This document shows, piece by piece, positions 47,987 through 60,300 of a stretch of 64,000 nt of DNA. The stretch comes from Parasponia andersonii (taxonomy: Eukaryota > Streptophyta > Magnoliopsida > Rosales > Cannabaceae), in NCBI GenBank assembly GCA_002914805.1, contig JXTB01000076.1, forward strand, positions 270,454-334,453, written 5' to 3'. The notes beneath the pieces were generated by a model, which saw only the letters and a list, made by a program, of their open reading frames with translations, searched no databases and was not told the origin of the DNA. The position numbers and the translations under genes were made by a program. Within the stretch, counting starts at the first letter, position 1. Every line of letters begins with the position of its first letter.

Positions 47987-48002
47987 TGGTATCAGAGCAT
48001 GG
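47987..48002 (+). other. Primer binding site of Gypsy-3
   Basis: TGGTATCAGAGCATGG, four bases after the LTR end; the first 12 bases are an exact complement of the 3' end of plant initiator Met tRNA. Confidence 0.9.
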
Positions 48003-51000
48003 CTTCAGATCTATCTAGGATCATACCAGTGTAAAGTTTTAGTGTTTAAAAATATTTTGAAAATGATTTTGATAAATACTTAATACATCACTTAGGAACT
48101 GGCTAGATAAGTTACTTTTACTCCTATTCCTTCTAAGTCCTCTCCTAAACCCCTCTAAAGTGAAATTCTTGTGTCCTCAGGATAATGATTTCCCAAGAAT
48201 ATTAGTCTTGGATGTGTCGAGTTGACATATGACTAATGTTCGCCGCTCTTAACAAAATCCTTTACTTCGAATGTACGTTCGTTCTTGTACTCTTCTATCC
48301 ATTTAGGTTGTAAGCTATATGAATCTCATAGGTTCTAACGTAGCAATCCGGTATCTTGCATCTTGATTGTTGTGCTTTGACTTTTCTTGTAGATTGTCTA
48401 TGTGTTATCCCTTGGGTTATGCTATCGTTCTTGTTTATAATATTTAATTGTGGTCGTAATTTTCTTGGGGATTTTTACTGATGATATACTGGTTTGGTGT
48501 TTGTACTTTACTAATGTGGATTAACTCTATTAGTGTTTATTATATTGAGATATTATTTTCTTGGATTTGATATCTTCATGATTATTTGATTTGGATACAT
48601 CGTGACTTGGTAATATATTGTAGTGTCTATGTTGATGATATCTTTTATATAGTATGCTCAATGATTAAGTGACTAGTTTTGTAATCTAATATATTGTTTA
48701 ACTATAGCACTTGCATTTCTCTAGTTTTGTCAAGTTTTCTTATTATGGTTCTTTAAATAAGAATTCTTGATTTGTTGAGAGTTTGGTTGGATTTAAAAAC
48801 TGAGCTATTTGATTTTGTAACTTTTGAAAATTTCAAGTTGATAATTAAGGTTTTAAACAATATAGACCTTTGTATTTGATCAAAGTGACATATTCGTTTT
48901 CAAATAAATCACGAACATTTTAAACTTCGGCATTGGTTAAGTGAAAGTAATACACTTTTTCAAAGAAAGTATTATTTTAAATTAATATGTCACTTTGAGA
49001 CTAAGCTTTGTGAAATTACCAACCTATTTGTATACTAGTGAGATTTTATTTTATATTTTAGTAGTGTTGATTTGAAGGACCTCTAGACTAAAGTAATTTG
49101 TTTTTATAAATGTATATACAAAAATCAAACTTTTACTTAGTATATTACTAAACACTTTTTATCCCCTACTTAATATTTGATTTGAGATTTAATGAATACT
49201 TTCACAAGTTTACTTAAAAAATAGATTTAAATTACTTAAGAAAAGTTTGAATAAAAATATTCACAAGTTTGACTACCTAGTAAACTTTGGCATGGATTGA
49301 AAATAATTTGGGAGGAAAATCTTTAGCTTCACATATGTGTTTGAAGATTTATACCTGTAATTTATCTAGAATATACTACTTAGATGATAGAAACTTGATA
49401 TGGTTACTTGTAATATAAAAATCCTTATTAGGTCAAAGCAATTGAGTCAGATTTTGGTTTAGATTTTGTGGAACTTGTCACTTGGACCTTGTACATTCGA
49501 TGTTTCAAATTTTCATGTCTTTTCTAACTTTCTTTGATGTGGTTTATCTTGTTGCTTAATATATGATCCCTTGGTATTTTTTGGATTGTTTAGCCATTGT
49601 GATTCTTGCTAATTTAATTTTCTATGGTGCAAACAAAGTTGTATTAGATTATGCACAGCTTGCTATAACTAGATTTTGGGCATTGTGTATTTAGTTTTGA
49701 CCAGTCTCCCTAGTGTTGGGAAAACTTGGGAGGAGAATGAAATTTAGATTTTTGATTTGGGTTACATGCCTTGACTTTATATTTGACGAATTTGAGTTGT
49801 GCATATTAGAGTGTGATATTCTTCCTGAAGATTTAGTTATAGCTTTTAAATTCATGTAATCTATATATAGGTTAATTAGTTTGTTATGCCTAGTATAAAT
49901 CTCCATTAATTATTAATATTTATTTTGAAAATTTAAGTGAGAATTGGTGTTTTTCTTATCCACTTTAAGAAAATATTTTGACAATATTTCACACTTTAAT
50001 ATTTTCTAAACTACCTTATTTTTCTTGAAATAAAATGAAATGTGAACTTTCAAACTTTTTGAGAAATCTATTTGATTTTTTTGGAAAATATTTTGGCATT
50101 CTACCAAAACCTTCCATTGTGTTTAGTTATGATTTGAATTGAGGCTCAATTATTTTATTAGTTTTAAAAGAAAAATCGACTATGATAATTTAAATATGAC
50201 CTCATTTATCATTTTACCAAGTGTGGATTTTGTAATAAATTTCTGTTTTGTTGGTTATATGGAATATACTAGTGTCTTTTCATGCATTTTCGGTTGGTTT
50301 TAATAAATGGTCATCATGAATAACTCATCTTTAAGTTAATGCTTGTGACTATTAGAGATACTTTTTTCTAAATGTTAATGTTGAATTGAATCTAAATCTC
50401 TTTTTTTTTTTGTTTAAATGATATATAACATGGTTATTGTTATACAACTAATGATAATTGGGATGAGATTACTCATGAATTTTACTTTAAGAGTCTTTGG
50501 ACTCTACATTTTTATTATAAAAAGATACTCGGAGTTTAGGTCTAGTTTACCTTTGGACGGGGAGAAACCATATCATGAATTGATATAGTATTCCTAGGCC
50601 CCAACACTTTTTATATTCAATATTTTTAAAAATATTTTCAAAATTATTTAAAATTAAAATTGAAAGAAAGTTGCATGGGAGACAAGCATCACTTGAGAAT
50701 AGTACTAGACAGCCTATCCCATCAGAACCTTATTGTTGGTTTTTAAGTTACGATTTCACTTATGTGCATATTTCTAGGATATTTAATTGTGTTCATGGAG
50801 TTTCTTTATATTAAGGACTTGTAGATTTTTTGGATCAGCATTTTCCTTGGTTTTCTTTGATGAGGTTTTACACTGAATAAAAGATTTAATATTGTTTTTG
50901 AAACTTCTCATGGTTTGGATGCATGCATTTTAGACTAAAGTTTGCAGTCATGTTTTGCATTGATAATTTCCAGTTTAGGTGCTCTAGTCTTGTATTGGAC

Positions 51001-51954
51001 TAGAAGTAGTTTGTATTTTGTGTTATTCCTCACTCTAATCGAGAACGGATAATGATTGTGAGCCATTGAACTTTTTTTGTCACCTTTGACCTCTAGACCC
51101 GTTTATCTTGTGTAGTGTAACACAAAAATCCTTGTTCTTCGTCTTAAACTCTATTCAGTTATGTTCTATGCTTGAACCAAGACTTCTATTAGAGTCATTA
51201 ACTCAGAGATTATCTAAGTCCAGATTCTAACTACAGACAAATGGGTATGTCTACGGAGATTGTTGATCTGATTTGATTAGGGGGACAATATTCTTATATT
51301 TGATGTAGTCTGTTGTTCTAGTTTCATGTCTTAAATTCAGTGTTTTAAGTCCTGTATTGTCGGCTTCTAACCATAGTTATCATTATTATCTGTTGATTAC
51401 TCACATACTTAAAGTTGTCATTTCCAATTATGGGTGTTGAGATTCTTATGCCTATAAATGAGCCATCTTATGATTTTGTATCTCTTTGAGCACATCTTTA
51501 TCCCATACCATTATGTGGGTTAGTACGATGGTGGGATTTTGATGCCAAGTAAGGACTGTATGTTTCACATATTTACATTAATGAGCATTCGGTTTAATAC
51601 TCTTAGAATTCAAAAATAGATTATTAACTATCATATAATCAGTTTTTTTAAATGTCTATTTAAAATTTGAATTTAAAAACTAAAAAGATATTATCTCATA
51701 ATATCTAATTTTAAAAATTTTCATTTTCAAATATCTATAATTATTCAAACAATAATAAAGATATTATGGATATCAATCATATCCACAATTCAAATTAAAA
51801 TATCCTATCAATTTAAATTTCAAAAATTCAAATTTAATAAGGATTTTAAAATTATGAATTTAAAATTTAATCTATCAGTTTTCATAAAACTATGGATAAA
51901 TTAAATTACTTTTAAAATGAAAATAATTAAAATTATGGCCGGAAATATAAAACG
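48003..51954 (+). mobile_element. Internal region of Gypsy-3 and unresolved sequence, no coding recognised
   Basis: After the primer site comes about 3.9 kb of T-rich sequence in which I find no gag, protease, RT or integrase block in any frame, and no second LTR. Either the element carries a non-coding interior (like large retrotransposon derivatives) or it was truncated soon after the primer site and the rest is unrelated. The only frame of note (49691-49906, minus) has no supporting evidence. Confidence 0.35.
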
Positions 51955-52545
51955 TGTCGGGACAAGCCGACGGACGGAACGGGAAGCAGGTATGCGGCCA
52001 CGCTCGGAACAACTACTGGATGCTAACGAGCTCGCATAACACTATACAGCCTCGCTTATGACAACTCTCGAACAACAACAGGCTCGCGTAATTCTCGCAC
52101 GTCAAATATACGAGGCGGCACGCTGAGTAGCGAAGGCACTAGAGGCCACCCGAGTGGCCGGCGCGCAGGGCCACTGGCCATGCGCAGATCACATCCTTGT
52201 GGCCAGTGGGGCCGTGCCCGCTTGGCATGCGCAGGCTGGCAGCCTGCAAGTCACGCACGGATAGTATCCGCATGACCAGCAAAGCTGTGCCCGCGCGGCA
52301 TGCACAAGCTAGCTGCCCGCAGGTCACGTGTTGATCGTATCCACGCTGCATGCGGGGGGTGCACCCACACAGCCTACGCGGGGAGGCAGCCCACAGGCCA
52401 CGTGCGGATCGCATCCGCACGGCCAGCGGCGCCTCACCCATGCGGCCATGCACAAGGTCATACCTGTATGACCTGCACACAAGTCACACCCGCAGTGCTC
52501 ACGCGGCCAGTGTGCATAGCTCCTAGCCGTGCACCGCTCCGTCGT
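51955..52545. repeat. GC-rich island with about four 73-bp tandem units
   Basis: A sharply bounded GC-rich block in AT-rich surroundings. From about 52180 to 52515 it is built of diverged units of 72-85 bases, each starting with a GCGGATnnnATCCGC-like inverted repeat, then GGCCAGC, GCCGTGCCCGC-like and GGCATGCGCA words, and ending in a GCAGGTCACG-like phrase. The best hairpin is at 52402-52420 (eight-base arms, three-base loop). The frames on both strands here are repeat-generated. It lies 350-950 bases from the primer site of the minus-strand LTR element, so it is probably part of that element's leader. Confidence 0.7.
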
Positions 52546-52897
52546 TTTGTTTGTTCTTTTTTTAAAATTAAAAAAAAAAACTAGTTTTCATAAAACTCCA
52601 AAAACAATTAAAGATCAAAACATTTCCATGCATAGTTTTATCAAGGACATAAAATATAAACACATAGAAATCAAGAACATGTCGAAAAATGAAAGTCAAA
52701 ATAAACATGATCATTTCCTCATAGCAACATCTAATCAAATGATCATTCAAACTCATTGAATCTATTGACCATCATACAAACTAGGGCATACTCATAATAT
52801 GAACAAGACCAAACATAAACAAAAATTTTCTAAAAATCAAAAACATCAATCAACAAGAGAATAGACCGGAGTAAAATATGCTCGATCAATAATAAAA

Positions 52898-52913
52898 CCA
52901 TGCTCTGGTATCA
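52898..52913 (-). other. Degenerate primer binding site of a minus-strand LTR element
   Basis: On the minus strand TGATACCAGAGCATGG sits eight bases after the LTR, at the position and with the 3' half (CAGAGCATGG) of the initiator-Met-type primer site. It shows that the LTR to its right is a 5' LTR of a minus-strand element. Confidence 0.6.
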
Positions 52914-52921
52914 ATTGATGG

Positions 52922-54511
52922 TGTTAGTTGGAATATATTTCTGGAAAATATTTTCACACTATAGTTTTGTAAAATCAAGAAACGCAGCGGAATTGGTCAT
53001 TTAAAATTTTTTCTTTTACAAAATATTTCGGATCGTGATCTAACATACCCGGATTCGCTCCACAACCTTCTCGTCTTTCTGTCTATTCTCGAAAATCATT
53101 TGATTGATTCGGTGGGTGGTCACCTTCATGATTCCCAACAAAGAGATCCGCAGATTAACAAGAAGACAATCTCCTCGAACTGATTTCTCCGGAATGGCCG
53201 AAACACCAAGAACAGTGAATTCCTAGTGGTGGCCAATTTTCTCTGCTCTCTCTGTTATGCATGTGACACTCTCTTCTCCAGGGAGTATTTCATGTGTAAC
53301 ACTTGTATATAGTTGCTAGAGAACTTTTTTCTGAAATATAGAGAGATTAGTAAACCCTAATGGGCTTATTGGGCTTGTTGGGCTCAACTAATCATCAAAT
53401 AACTATTCGGCTTTAATTTGAGCTAGATAGAGGGACCAGATGGTTACATAAAGCCCAAGCTCCAATAGACCATATACCCAATATCATAATTAACTCTTAA
53501 TTATGATTGGGGCTTGTCCATTAATATTATGGCACACCACTATAGGCCCAATATTGAACTCTTGGACTAAATATCATTTATTTTTCTATAAAGCTTATTA
53601 ACAATTAATTAACTTGATCCATTTAGCATATACTATACCTATAGACATACCCCCGATGCAATGCTCTAGTAGGGTGAAATTACCATATTACCCCTCTAGT
53701 ACATATTTACTTTTGAGTTGTCATTTTTTATCTAATGGATAATAGCTGACTATAGTGTTTATATCTGCTTATACCAATACAGTCAAATTTACATAGTGAA
53801 TACCGAGGCCCCGGTTTATATTATCCGAGTACTTGAAAAAACTCAAAGTGACATCATATGCATAGTGTTCATTATGAAAAATGTTCTACACATTTCATAT
53901 ACCTTATCTTCCAAGATACCGAAGTTTGAACCACAAATCGAAACTAGTTCTTTAGTAATACAAAAAGATAAAACACTTGAAAGCAAGTTCGTTAATCACT
54001 AGGATTAAGGTCTTCTACAATAGTGTTAGATTAGTAAAATTAGAAATTTGAGTCACGGCACTGAACCTCAAATTCTAATTCACTAGGTCATGTTTGATGC
54101 TCTTATAACTTTCTTAGAACACACAAGTGTTTCTATCCGAAGACTCACTTCGATAACTAGAGACTTCATTAATTAAATAAACAACAATGCATTCTATGGC
54201 ATAGTAAAGTATTCCATCTTCAATATGCATAATGCGAACAATTTAATTTAGACATAATGAAATAAAGAATATAATGTCTCCTACATATGAACTCATCATA
54301 CGAATAATTCTTTATTACTCATTTCATGTCTTGGAATCTTTTAAATATTTGCATAAGATAAACATACACATCACATGTATATCAATGGGAAAAAATAAAA
54401 TAGAAATTCATAACACGGAATTTTTTAATAACAAATAGATACTAAATAATCCAATAAATATTGTTTATAATGTCTAAATAATAAACTGCTTTATAGGAAA
54501 TTTTTCCAACA
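52922..54511 (-). repeat. 5' LTR of a minus-strand LTR retrotransposon
   Basis: Left edge TGTTAGTTGGAA, right edge TTTTTCCAACA (54511; alternatively the TAACA at 54520), forming short inverted ends; about 1.6 kb. It lies next to a primer-site remnant. A diverged partial copy is at 13330-14405. The superfamily is not determinable because no coding region is recognised. The frame at 53796-54002 lies inside it and is not a gene. Confidence 0.65.
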
Positions 54512-54520
54512 GTTATAACA

Positions 54521-55936
54521 ATCATCAAAAGAATCTAAGAAAGTTTTTAAAATAGAAAATTTTAGACATTTTAAAATTTATCTTAAAATTTTTTTTTATT
54601 TCGCTTCGAAACTAATTAGTGTTAGAGAAGTACAAATTTCTTCCACTTAAATATGTCTAATTTTATAAAAATTTTAACATCAATAAATAAAAAGGACTTA
54701 TTGCCAAAATTTTCAAAAATTAACGACCTAATTGCCAAAAAAAAAAACTCATGAACTATTTTGCCAACCTACGAATAATATAAAGGTTAAACATATAAGA
54801 AAAAACTATTTTTTAATAGTTTCATACTAGTTTTTCAGAATACAAATAAGTGTGGTATATATTTACATAATAAATATGTAAGTATATAGTGTGAAATGTA
54901 TACCCATTTTCGAGTGTACTTTTTAAATGAATGTATATCATGCTACACATTCTATATGTAAAATACGTATGGTATAACAATTATGAAAAAAAAATAATAA
55001 TATATATGTGAATGAACATATTAAAAATAAAAAATCCATGTAAATATGCTTTAAAATAGGAATTGATCTACTTCCTCATCTCTAAGGGTTCTTTTATAAA
55101 TAGTGGTTTATTTAAAACTCAAGTTTTATTTTTTAGCTTAAAAAAAATGTTCAAAAATATAGCAATTTGCTTTTTGATCTTTTACCAAATGGCACTTTAG
55201 CCAAATGGCCGAATTTTGAATCATAGCCTGTAAAATGGTCATTTTTTAAACATAATTAAAAAAATAGTTACATTTTAAAAACTATTTAAAAAAAATGATC
55301 ATTTTTTATATTTAATATATCAAAACATATTGATTTATTTTTTGAAAAGTGATTTATTTTTTGAAATTTGATTTACTTTCTTAAAAACTGATGTACTTTG
55401 CAAAAAAAAATTGACTTTATAGAAAATAAATCAACTAAAAATTGGTTATTTATCAAAATAAAAGTATAAAATAATAATTTATTAAATATGTGTAAAAATG
55501 GCCACTTTTTAAATTGGTCATAAAAAAAGGGTCATTTCTTACAAACTCTTCACTAAATTTTGATCCATTTAAATAAATTTTTATTTTTCAAATATTGTAG
55601 CTAAATAACTGATATATTAATGGATATACCGAGTGTCAATTATGATGTACCTAATACTAAAAATAAATATATTTTTACTACATAAACTAAAACTTGTATA
55701 CAACAAGATATACCAAGTGTAAAAATGGAGATATACCAAGTGTAAAAATGGATATGCTCAAATATTTAGTTATAGAAAGAGAAAAATAGACATTTATTAA
55801 AACAAAGCATAAAAAAAGACATTGACCATAAATTCTCTTTTTATTAATGTCAAATTTCCAGAACACACCCACAACAAAATATCTATGTTTTAAGGACAAA
55901 GCCATCTTCGGGCCTTCGGCTTAGGGGGACGTATGC
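54521..55936. other. AT-rich intergenic DNA, no gene seen
   Basis: Contains one copy of an AT-rich dispersed repeat (55250-55545) and a 23-base direct tandem (ATATACCAAGTGTAAAAATGG twice, about 55709-55753). The minus-strand frame at 55687-55905 overlaps this repeat and has no support. Confidence 0.5.
55250..55545 (+). repeat. AT-rich dispersed repeat, copy 1
   Basis: Shares, in order, AAAATGATCATTTTTTATAT, ATATTGATTTATTTTTTGAA, ATTGACTTTAT-type, ATCAAAATAAAAG and GTCATTTTTTAAATTGGTC-type blocks with 57735-57945. Origin unknown. Confidence 0.5.
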
Positions 55937-56104
55937 ACCTAGATTTTTATTATTTTGAATCTTATCCTCAAGTTATAGTTTGAATTATGCCTGTCATTAG
56001 AGTTTGCATGATAAATTTCAACCTAAACTTTTATTATTTTGAATCTTATCCTCAAGTTATAGTTTGAATTATGCTTCTCATTAGAGTTTGCATGATAAAT
56101 TTCA
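55937..56104 (+). repeat. Perfect-register tandem duplication of 84 bp
   Basis: Units 55937-56020 and 56021-56104 differ at about five positions (roughly 95 percent identical by eye) and meet without a spacer. Each contains TTTGAATCTTATCCTCAAG and GAGTTTGCATGATAAATTTC. A recent local duplication. Confidence 0.9.
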
Positions 56105-57209
56105 CCCAAATATTTAGAAAACAAAATTCAGGTATGCCCATCATTTACTCCCACTTAATTTTTTTATTTTTAAACTTTATTAAGATAAATTTTGAAATAC
56201 TTAAATTGTAGTCACTTTTTATGGATAATTTGTCTTTGTACCTCACTTAAAAAAATTCTTTTTAATCCTATTTTAGTCTATTTTGACTGCACAATTCAAA
56301 ATTACCATTTTTAGATTTTAGTGAATTATATTGCTCAAATACAAGTCCATATAAAAGGAAAATGAATTTTTATATAAATGTATATAAAAATAGCAAAAAG
56401 GACCAAATTTAGCTCGAAAACATTTTATGCTCCACTCGAAAATTATCTGTTTATTTTATTTTATTTGGAAAGAGGTTCCGTCTGTTTTAGTATGTAAAGT
56501 AGTTATTCATGCACTCAAACATGCACCAAAAAAAAAAAAAAAAGAAGGAATGAATGAAGACATTAGAGAATTTGGGCCAGCAGTTCAGTACAGTTAGAAC
56601 GACCGAGTCATGTAATCAACATGACCTTCCAAACAATGAAAGTAATTAATGGTACGGAAACTGATCCAGCATTTCAGTACAAGCAGAAGGACCGAGTTGT
56701 GTACACTACTACTTCTTCACATAAAGGAGGACACAGGACAAGTTTTGTACAAAGTACCGTTCCTAGCTGAATTGTTAAACGTACATTTACGAAAATGCCC
56801 ATTATATTTTTGGGTTTGTTTTCATGGCTACTCTATCCTTACATTATTTTTAGACGTAGTTTCGGGGAAAAAAAAAAAAAGAAAAGAAATACTCAAGTCC
56901 TAAATTTAAATTCCAAAAAACAAATATTGAAAGGGTTTATGCAACCCTGTGTGGCCTAATGGCTTCTAGGTGGATCACAAAATGCAAAACTCACAGAATC
57001 TAGCACTTTCCTTATGTCGATCTTGACGTAAAATTTATGTTTTGGTCCAAGTTGAAATAGCACTATTTCTCTTTTGCATGTGCATGGAGTGTGGAAAAAT
57101 CTGAACATCTCAAAGAAAGATAGAGAGACAGATATTAATTTAGTAAATAAGAGTATAATGTTGGATTTATAAATAGGCAAATACCATTTTTTAAGATGAA
57201 TAACATTAG
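56105..57209. other. Intergenic DNA, no gene seen
   Basis: A direct repeat of about 37 bases (CCAGCAGTTCAGTACAGTTA at about 56577, recurring as CCAGCATTTCAGTACAAGCA at about 56668) lies here. The frames at 56649-56903 (plus) and 56956-57180 (minus) show no domain, signal peptide or homology I recognise. Confidence 0.45.
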
Positions 57210-57318
57210 AGTCGCACAGAAGCCATGCACAATAATATTACATGCTTTTTTAACCTATGAGTCATGTATGTAGTGTGATCTTATTTTGAAAAAACATGTT
57301 ATATTATTGTGTGCGACT
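57210..57318. repeat. Inverted repeat, MITE-like fold-back of about 109 bp
   Basis: Left arm AGTCGCACA at the edge then CACAATAATATTACATG; right arm CATGTTATATTATTGTGTGCGACT. The arms pair over about 27 bases with one bulge in the left arm, enclosing a loop of about 40 bases. It could be a short transposon relic or a small-RNA-type hairpin. Confidence 0.6.
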
Positions 57319-60300
57319 TTACGTGTAAATTTTGTATATTCTTATCATTGCTCTTTTAACATACATAAATTGAAGTTAACAGCAGTTTTTTAATGCTTTT
57401 TTAGCTAATACTTTCAGCCATTAAACCTCTCTTTAGAATTTATTTTGCCATGGTAGGAGTTTTTGAAAAAATTTAGGATTTACACATACAATAACTGATT
57501 TGAAAGTGGTAGTTAACAAAGTAAACTTATCCTTTAAAATTGGTATGGCCACGGCTATAGTGGGGCCCCTACTTTTGCCATTACCTCGGGCCCAACAATT
57601 TGGGCCGTCCAATTGAATCTAAAGCTTGAAAATCATCTGTCTCGTGGTATAAAAAAAGGGCTTTTTAGCCGGCAGAATTTTGGATCAATTTAATAGCAAC
57701 TTTTCAAATACTGTAACAAATGACAAAATTTTAAAACTTATTTCAAAAATGATCGTTTTTATATTTAGTTATCAAAATATATTGATTTATTTTTTCAAAA
57801 ATTAACTTACTTTATAAAAAAATTGATTTATTTCATTAAAAATAGAGAACTAAAAAATGATCATTAATCAAAATAAAAGATTATTTATTAAGTACGTGTT
57901 AAAAAAAGGTCATTTTTTAAATTAATCTTAAAAAGGGTAATTTCTTATAATTGTTTTTTAGAAAATTAGGCCATACATGACCTTTTGAAAAATATTATGA
58001 AAGTACAATGAGTCAGATTTTTTTCCAATATCACTACTGTATTTTTAAAAAAAAAAACAATCAAATTTTGAAATTATTTTTTAAAAAAAGTCATCTTTTA
58101 AGATGTTTACTAATTACCAATATTTGAAATTGGTTACATGTTGTCAGTTATAACATATTTTTTTGTCTCATTTTTGTACATTTAACTATTTTTCTTATTT
58201 TTATTACAGGTGAAAATAATTTTTTTTAAATATTTTTGGTCACTAATTATCAGTATTTAAAAACTGATTATCGGTTACTAGTTATTATTTTTAAAATGAC
58301 ACCTTTTTAAAATTATCTTTAAAAAATTAAGTAAATTTCTTGAATTTTTTTATTTGATTCTTGATTTGTTTCACCAAAAAAAATGGTTTTCTTTTTTATT
58401 TTTCCTTTTTTTTGACACGGGCAATTTATTTGCTGCATAGAAGTGTATACAATAAGTTGAAGGCTATTGTCAGACCCCTGTTTTTTGGACTGTGGAGCGG
58501 CAAATTAAAGAGATCACATTTGATCAAATGGTTTTATGGGCCCACAAATCACAAAAAATCAGTTCACCAGTTTCATGACCAAATATGATTATGACCTTGT
58601 TGTGAACTATTCATCTGAGTCTTCTATTTGGTTTCTTCCCCCTCCCTCCCCCAACTTTTGACCTTATTGAAAAAAAGAAGAAAAAGAAAAGAAAATTCGT
58701 TCCTCAAATCACAGAAATTAAATGATGAGAAAAATGACTACATCTCGAATAAGTTAAAGACACAAATTTTTGAGAATCCCATTTTAGAAAATTTGGAAAA
58801 TTCTGGGATTTATCCAACAAGTTCAGAGGAGAGAAAGGGAAAGAAAAGAGATGGTATTTTTCTGTTTTTCGTAATGAGTTTTTCTCCCACGTACTGCATC
58901 GTATCAAACGTTCCGTACACACAAGATTTTTGGTCACTGTTCATCTTGATTAGATGGTCCAAAAAATACCCCTACCTAGTGACTGCAAAGGACAGGGTCC
59001 GCTACAATAGTCTTTCGCAACCACGTTGTTTAAACCGTCCAATATGTATGTCACGGTTCAACATTAGAGCCGTATGTAGGGGCTAAAGCAAGAGCTCCAC
59101 GATAGACGTGTTTTTTTTTTTTCTCTTTTTTTTTTTAAAGATTTATATTAATGCAATAACTAATTTGATATGTATAAATTCTAGAACTTGAACATCAGAC
59201 TGAAAATCATACTCCTTTTTGTCTAAGACTTACGCACAATTGATCACAATCTCTTTTTTTTTTTTTCATTTTTGGTGTATCCAATAATATTTTAACACAT
59301 CATTCAATTAGATGCTTTTACCTTTCTTAAATGATTTTATTATTATTAACGTATCATAATGGTTTTTTCATTTTTTTTAAAAAAAAAAAAACAAAAACAA
59401 TCTATATCTTTAACTCTATAATTGTTTTCGTAATTATCACCAACCAGCTGGTTTAAATGCCACTTATGACTTTGCTTTTCCGAGTGTGAGAGCTTCTACA
59501 TTCTGCTTGTCATTCAATGAACATTGACGAATATGGTCAACTCAACTCAATGCATCACAAATAATTGACTTTGTTTAAAATATAATATGGGTTTTAAATT
59601 TTCAATTACGGGATCTCTTTACACAACTATCTTTTCTATATTAAATGAGAACTAAATGCATTGTCAACAACTGCGTACGTACTTCAACCACATTATTGAT
59701 CGATCCTGAAATTATTTGAGATTGAATTTTCCCAAATTTACTTGAACCGTAGCATGTTATCTCATTTTTTGTAAGGCTAATTTACATTACTGGTCCGTAA
59801 ATTTTGACAATATTATTATTTTGGTCCTTAGAAAACTTTCAATTGTGATCATATCGTCATTCACGTCTTTCTATCAGAATTATGTATTAATTTTTATTAT
59901 CAAAATTAACAAGAGAAATCATGAAAGGGAAATTAAAAAGATAATAAAAATTAAACAAAAGTTTAGGTTCTATAAGAAATATAAGTACGAGGACTAAATT
60001 TCAGGTATTATCAACTTACCTATTGAATTTTTCAAGACGTTCAAGTAGATTTGTTTTAGGATGTTATATTCCTTATAAAGAATTTGTGGATCCCTAACTT
60101 ATAGTTAAACAATGCACATTTAGGGGTCATGGATGTATTTCTCCAACTGTTTTTAGTTTTCGAATCTTTTCCCCCTACTATAATTCTTAGATTTTTCTTT
60201 TTCATGCTTTTGATTTAATTAGGCTGCTCAATGAATGCTGTCCAATATTGAGTTACCTCTCAAGGATTCCTTGGCAACCAAAAAAAAGAAATTAATAGTT

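Noticed and set aside
52139-52584. Frames of 113 and 94 residues on opposite strands
   Set aside because: Generated by the GC-rich tandem repeat; peptide text is repetitive and shows no domain or coding signature.
58628-59086. 152-residue plus-strand frame
   Set aside because: No homology, domain or signal peptide recognised; lysine-rich start comes from A-rich sequence. A spurious frame is the simplest reading, though I cannot exclude a lineage-specific gene.
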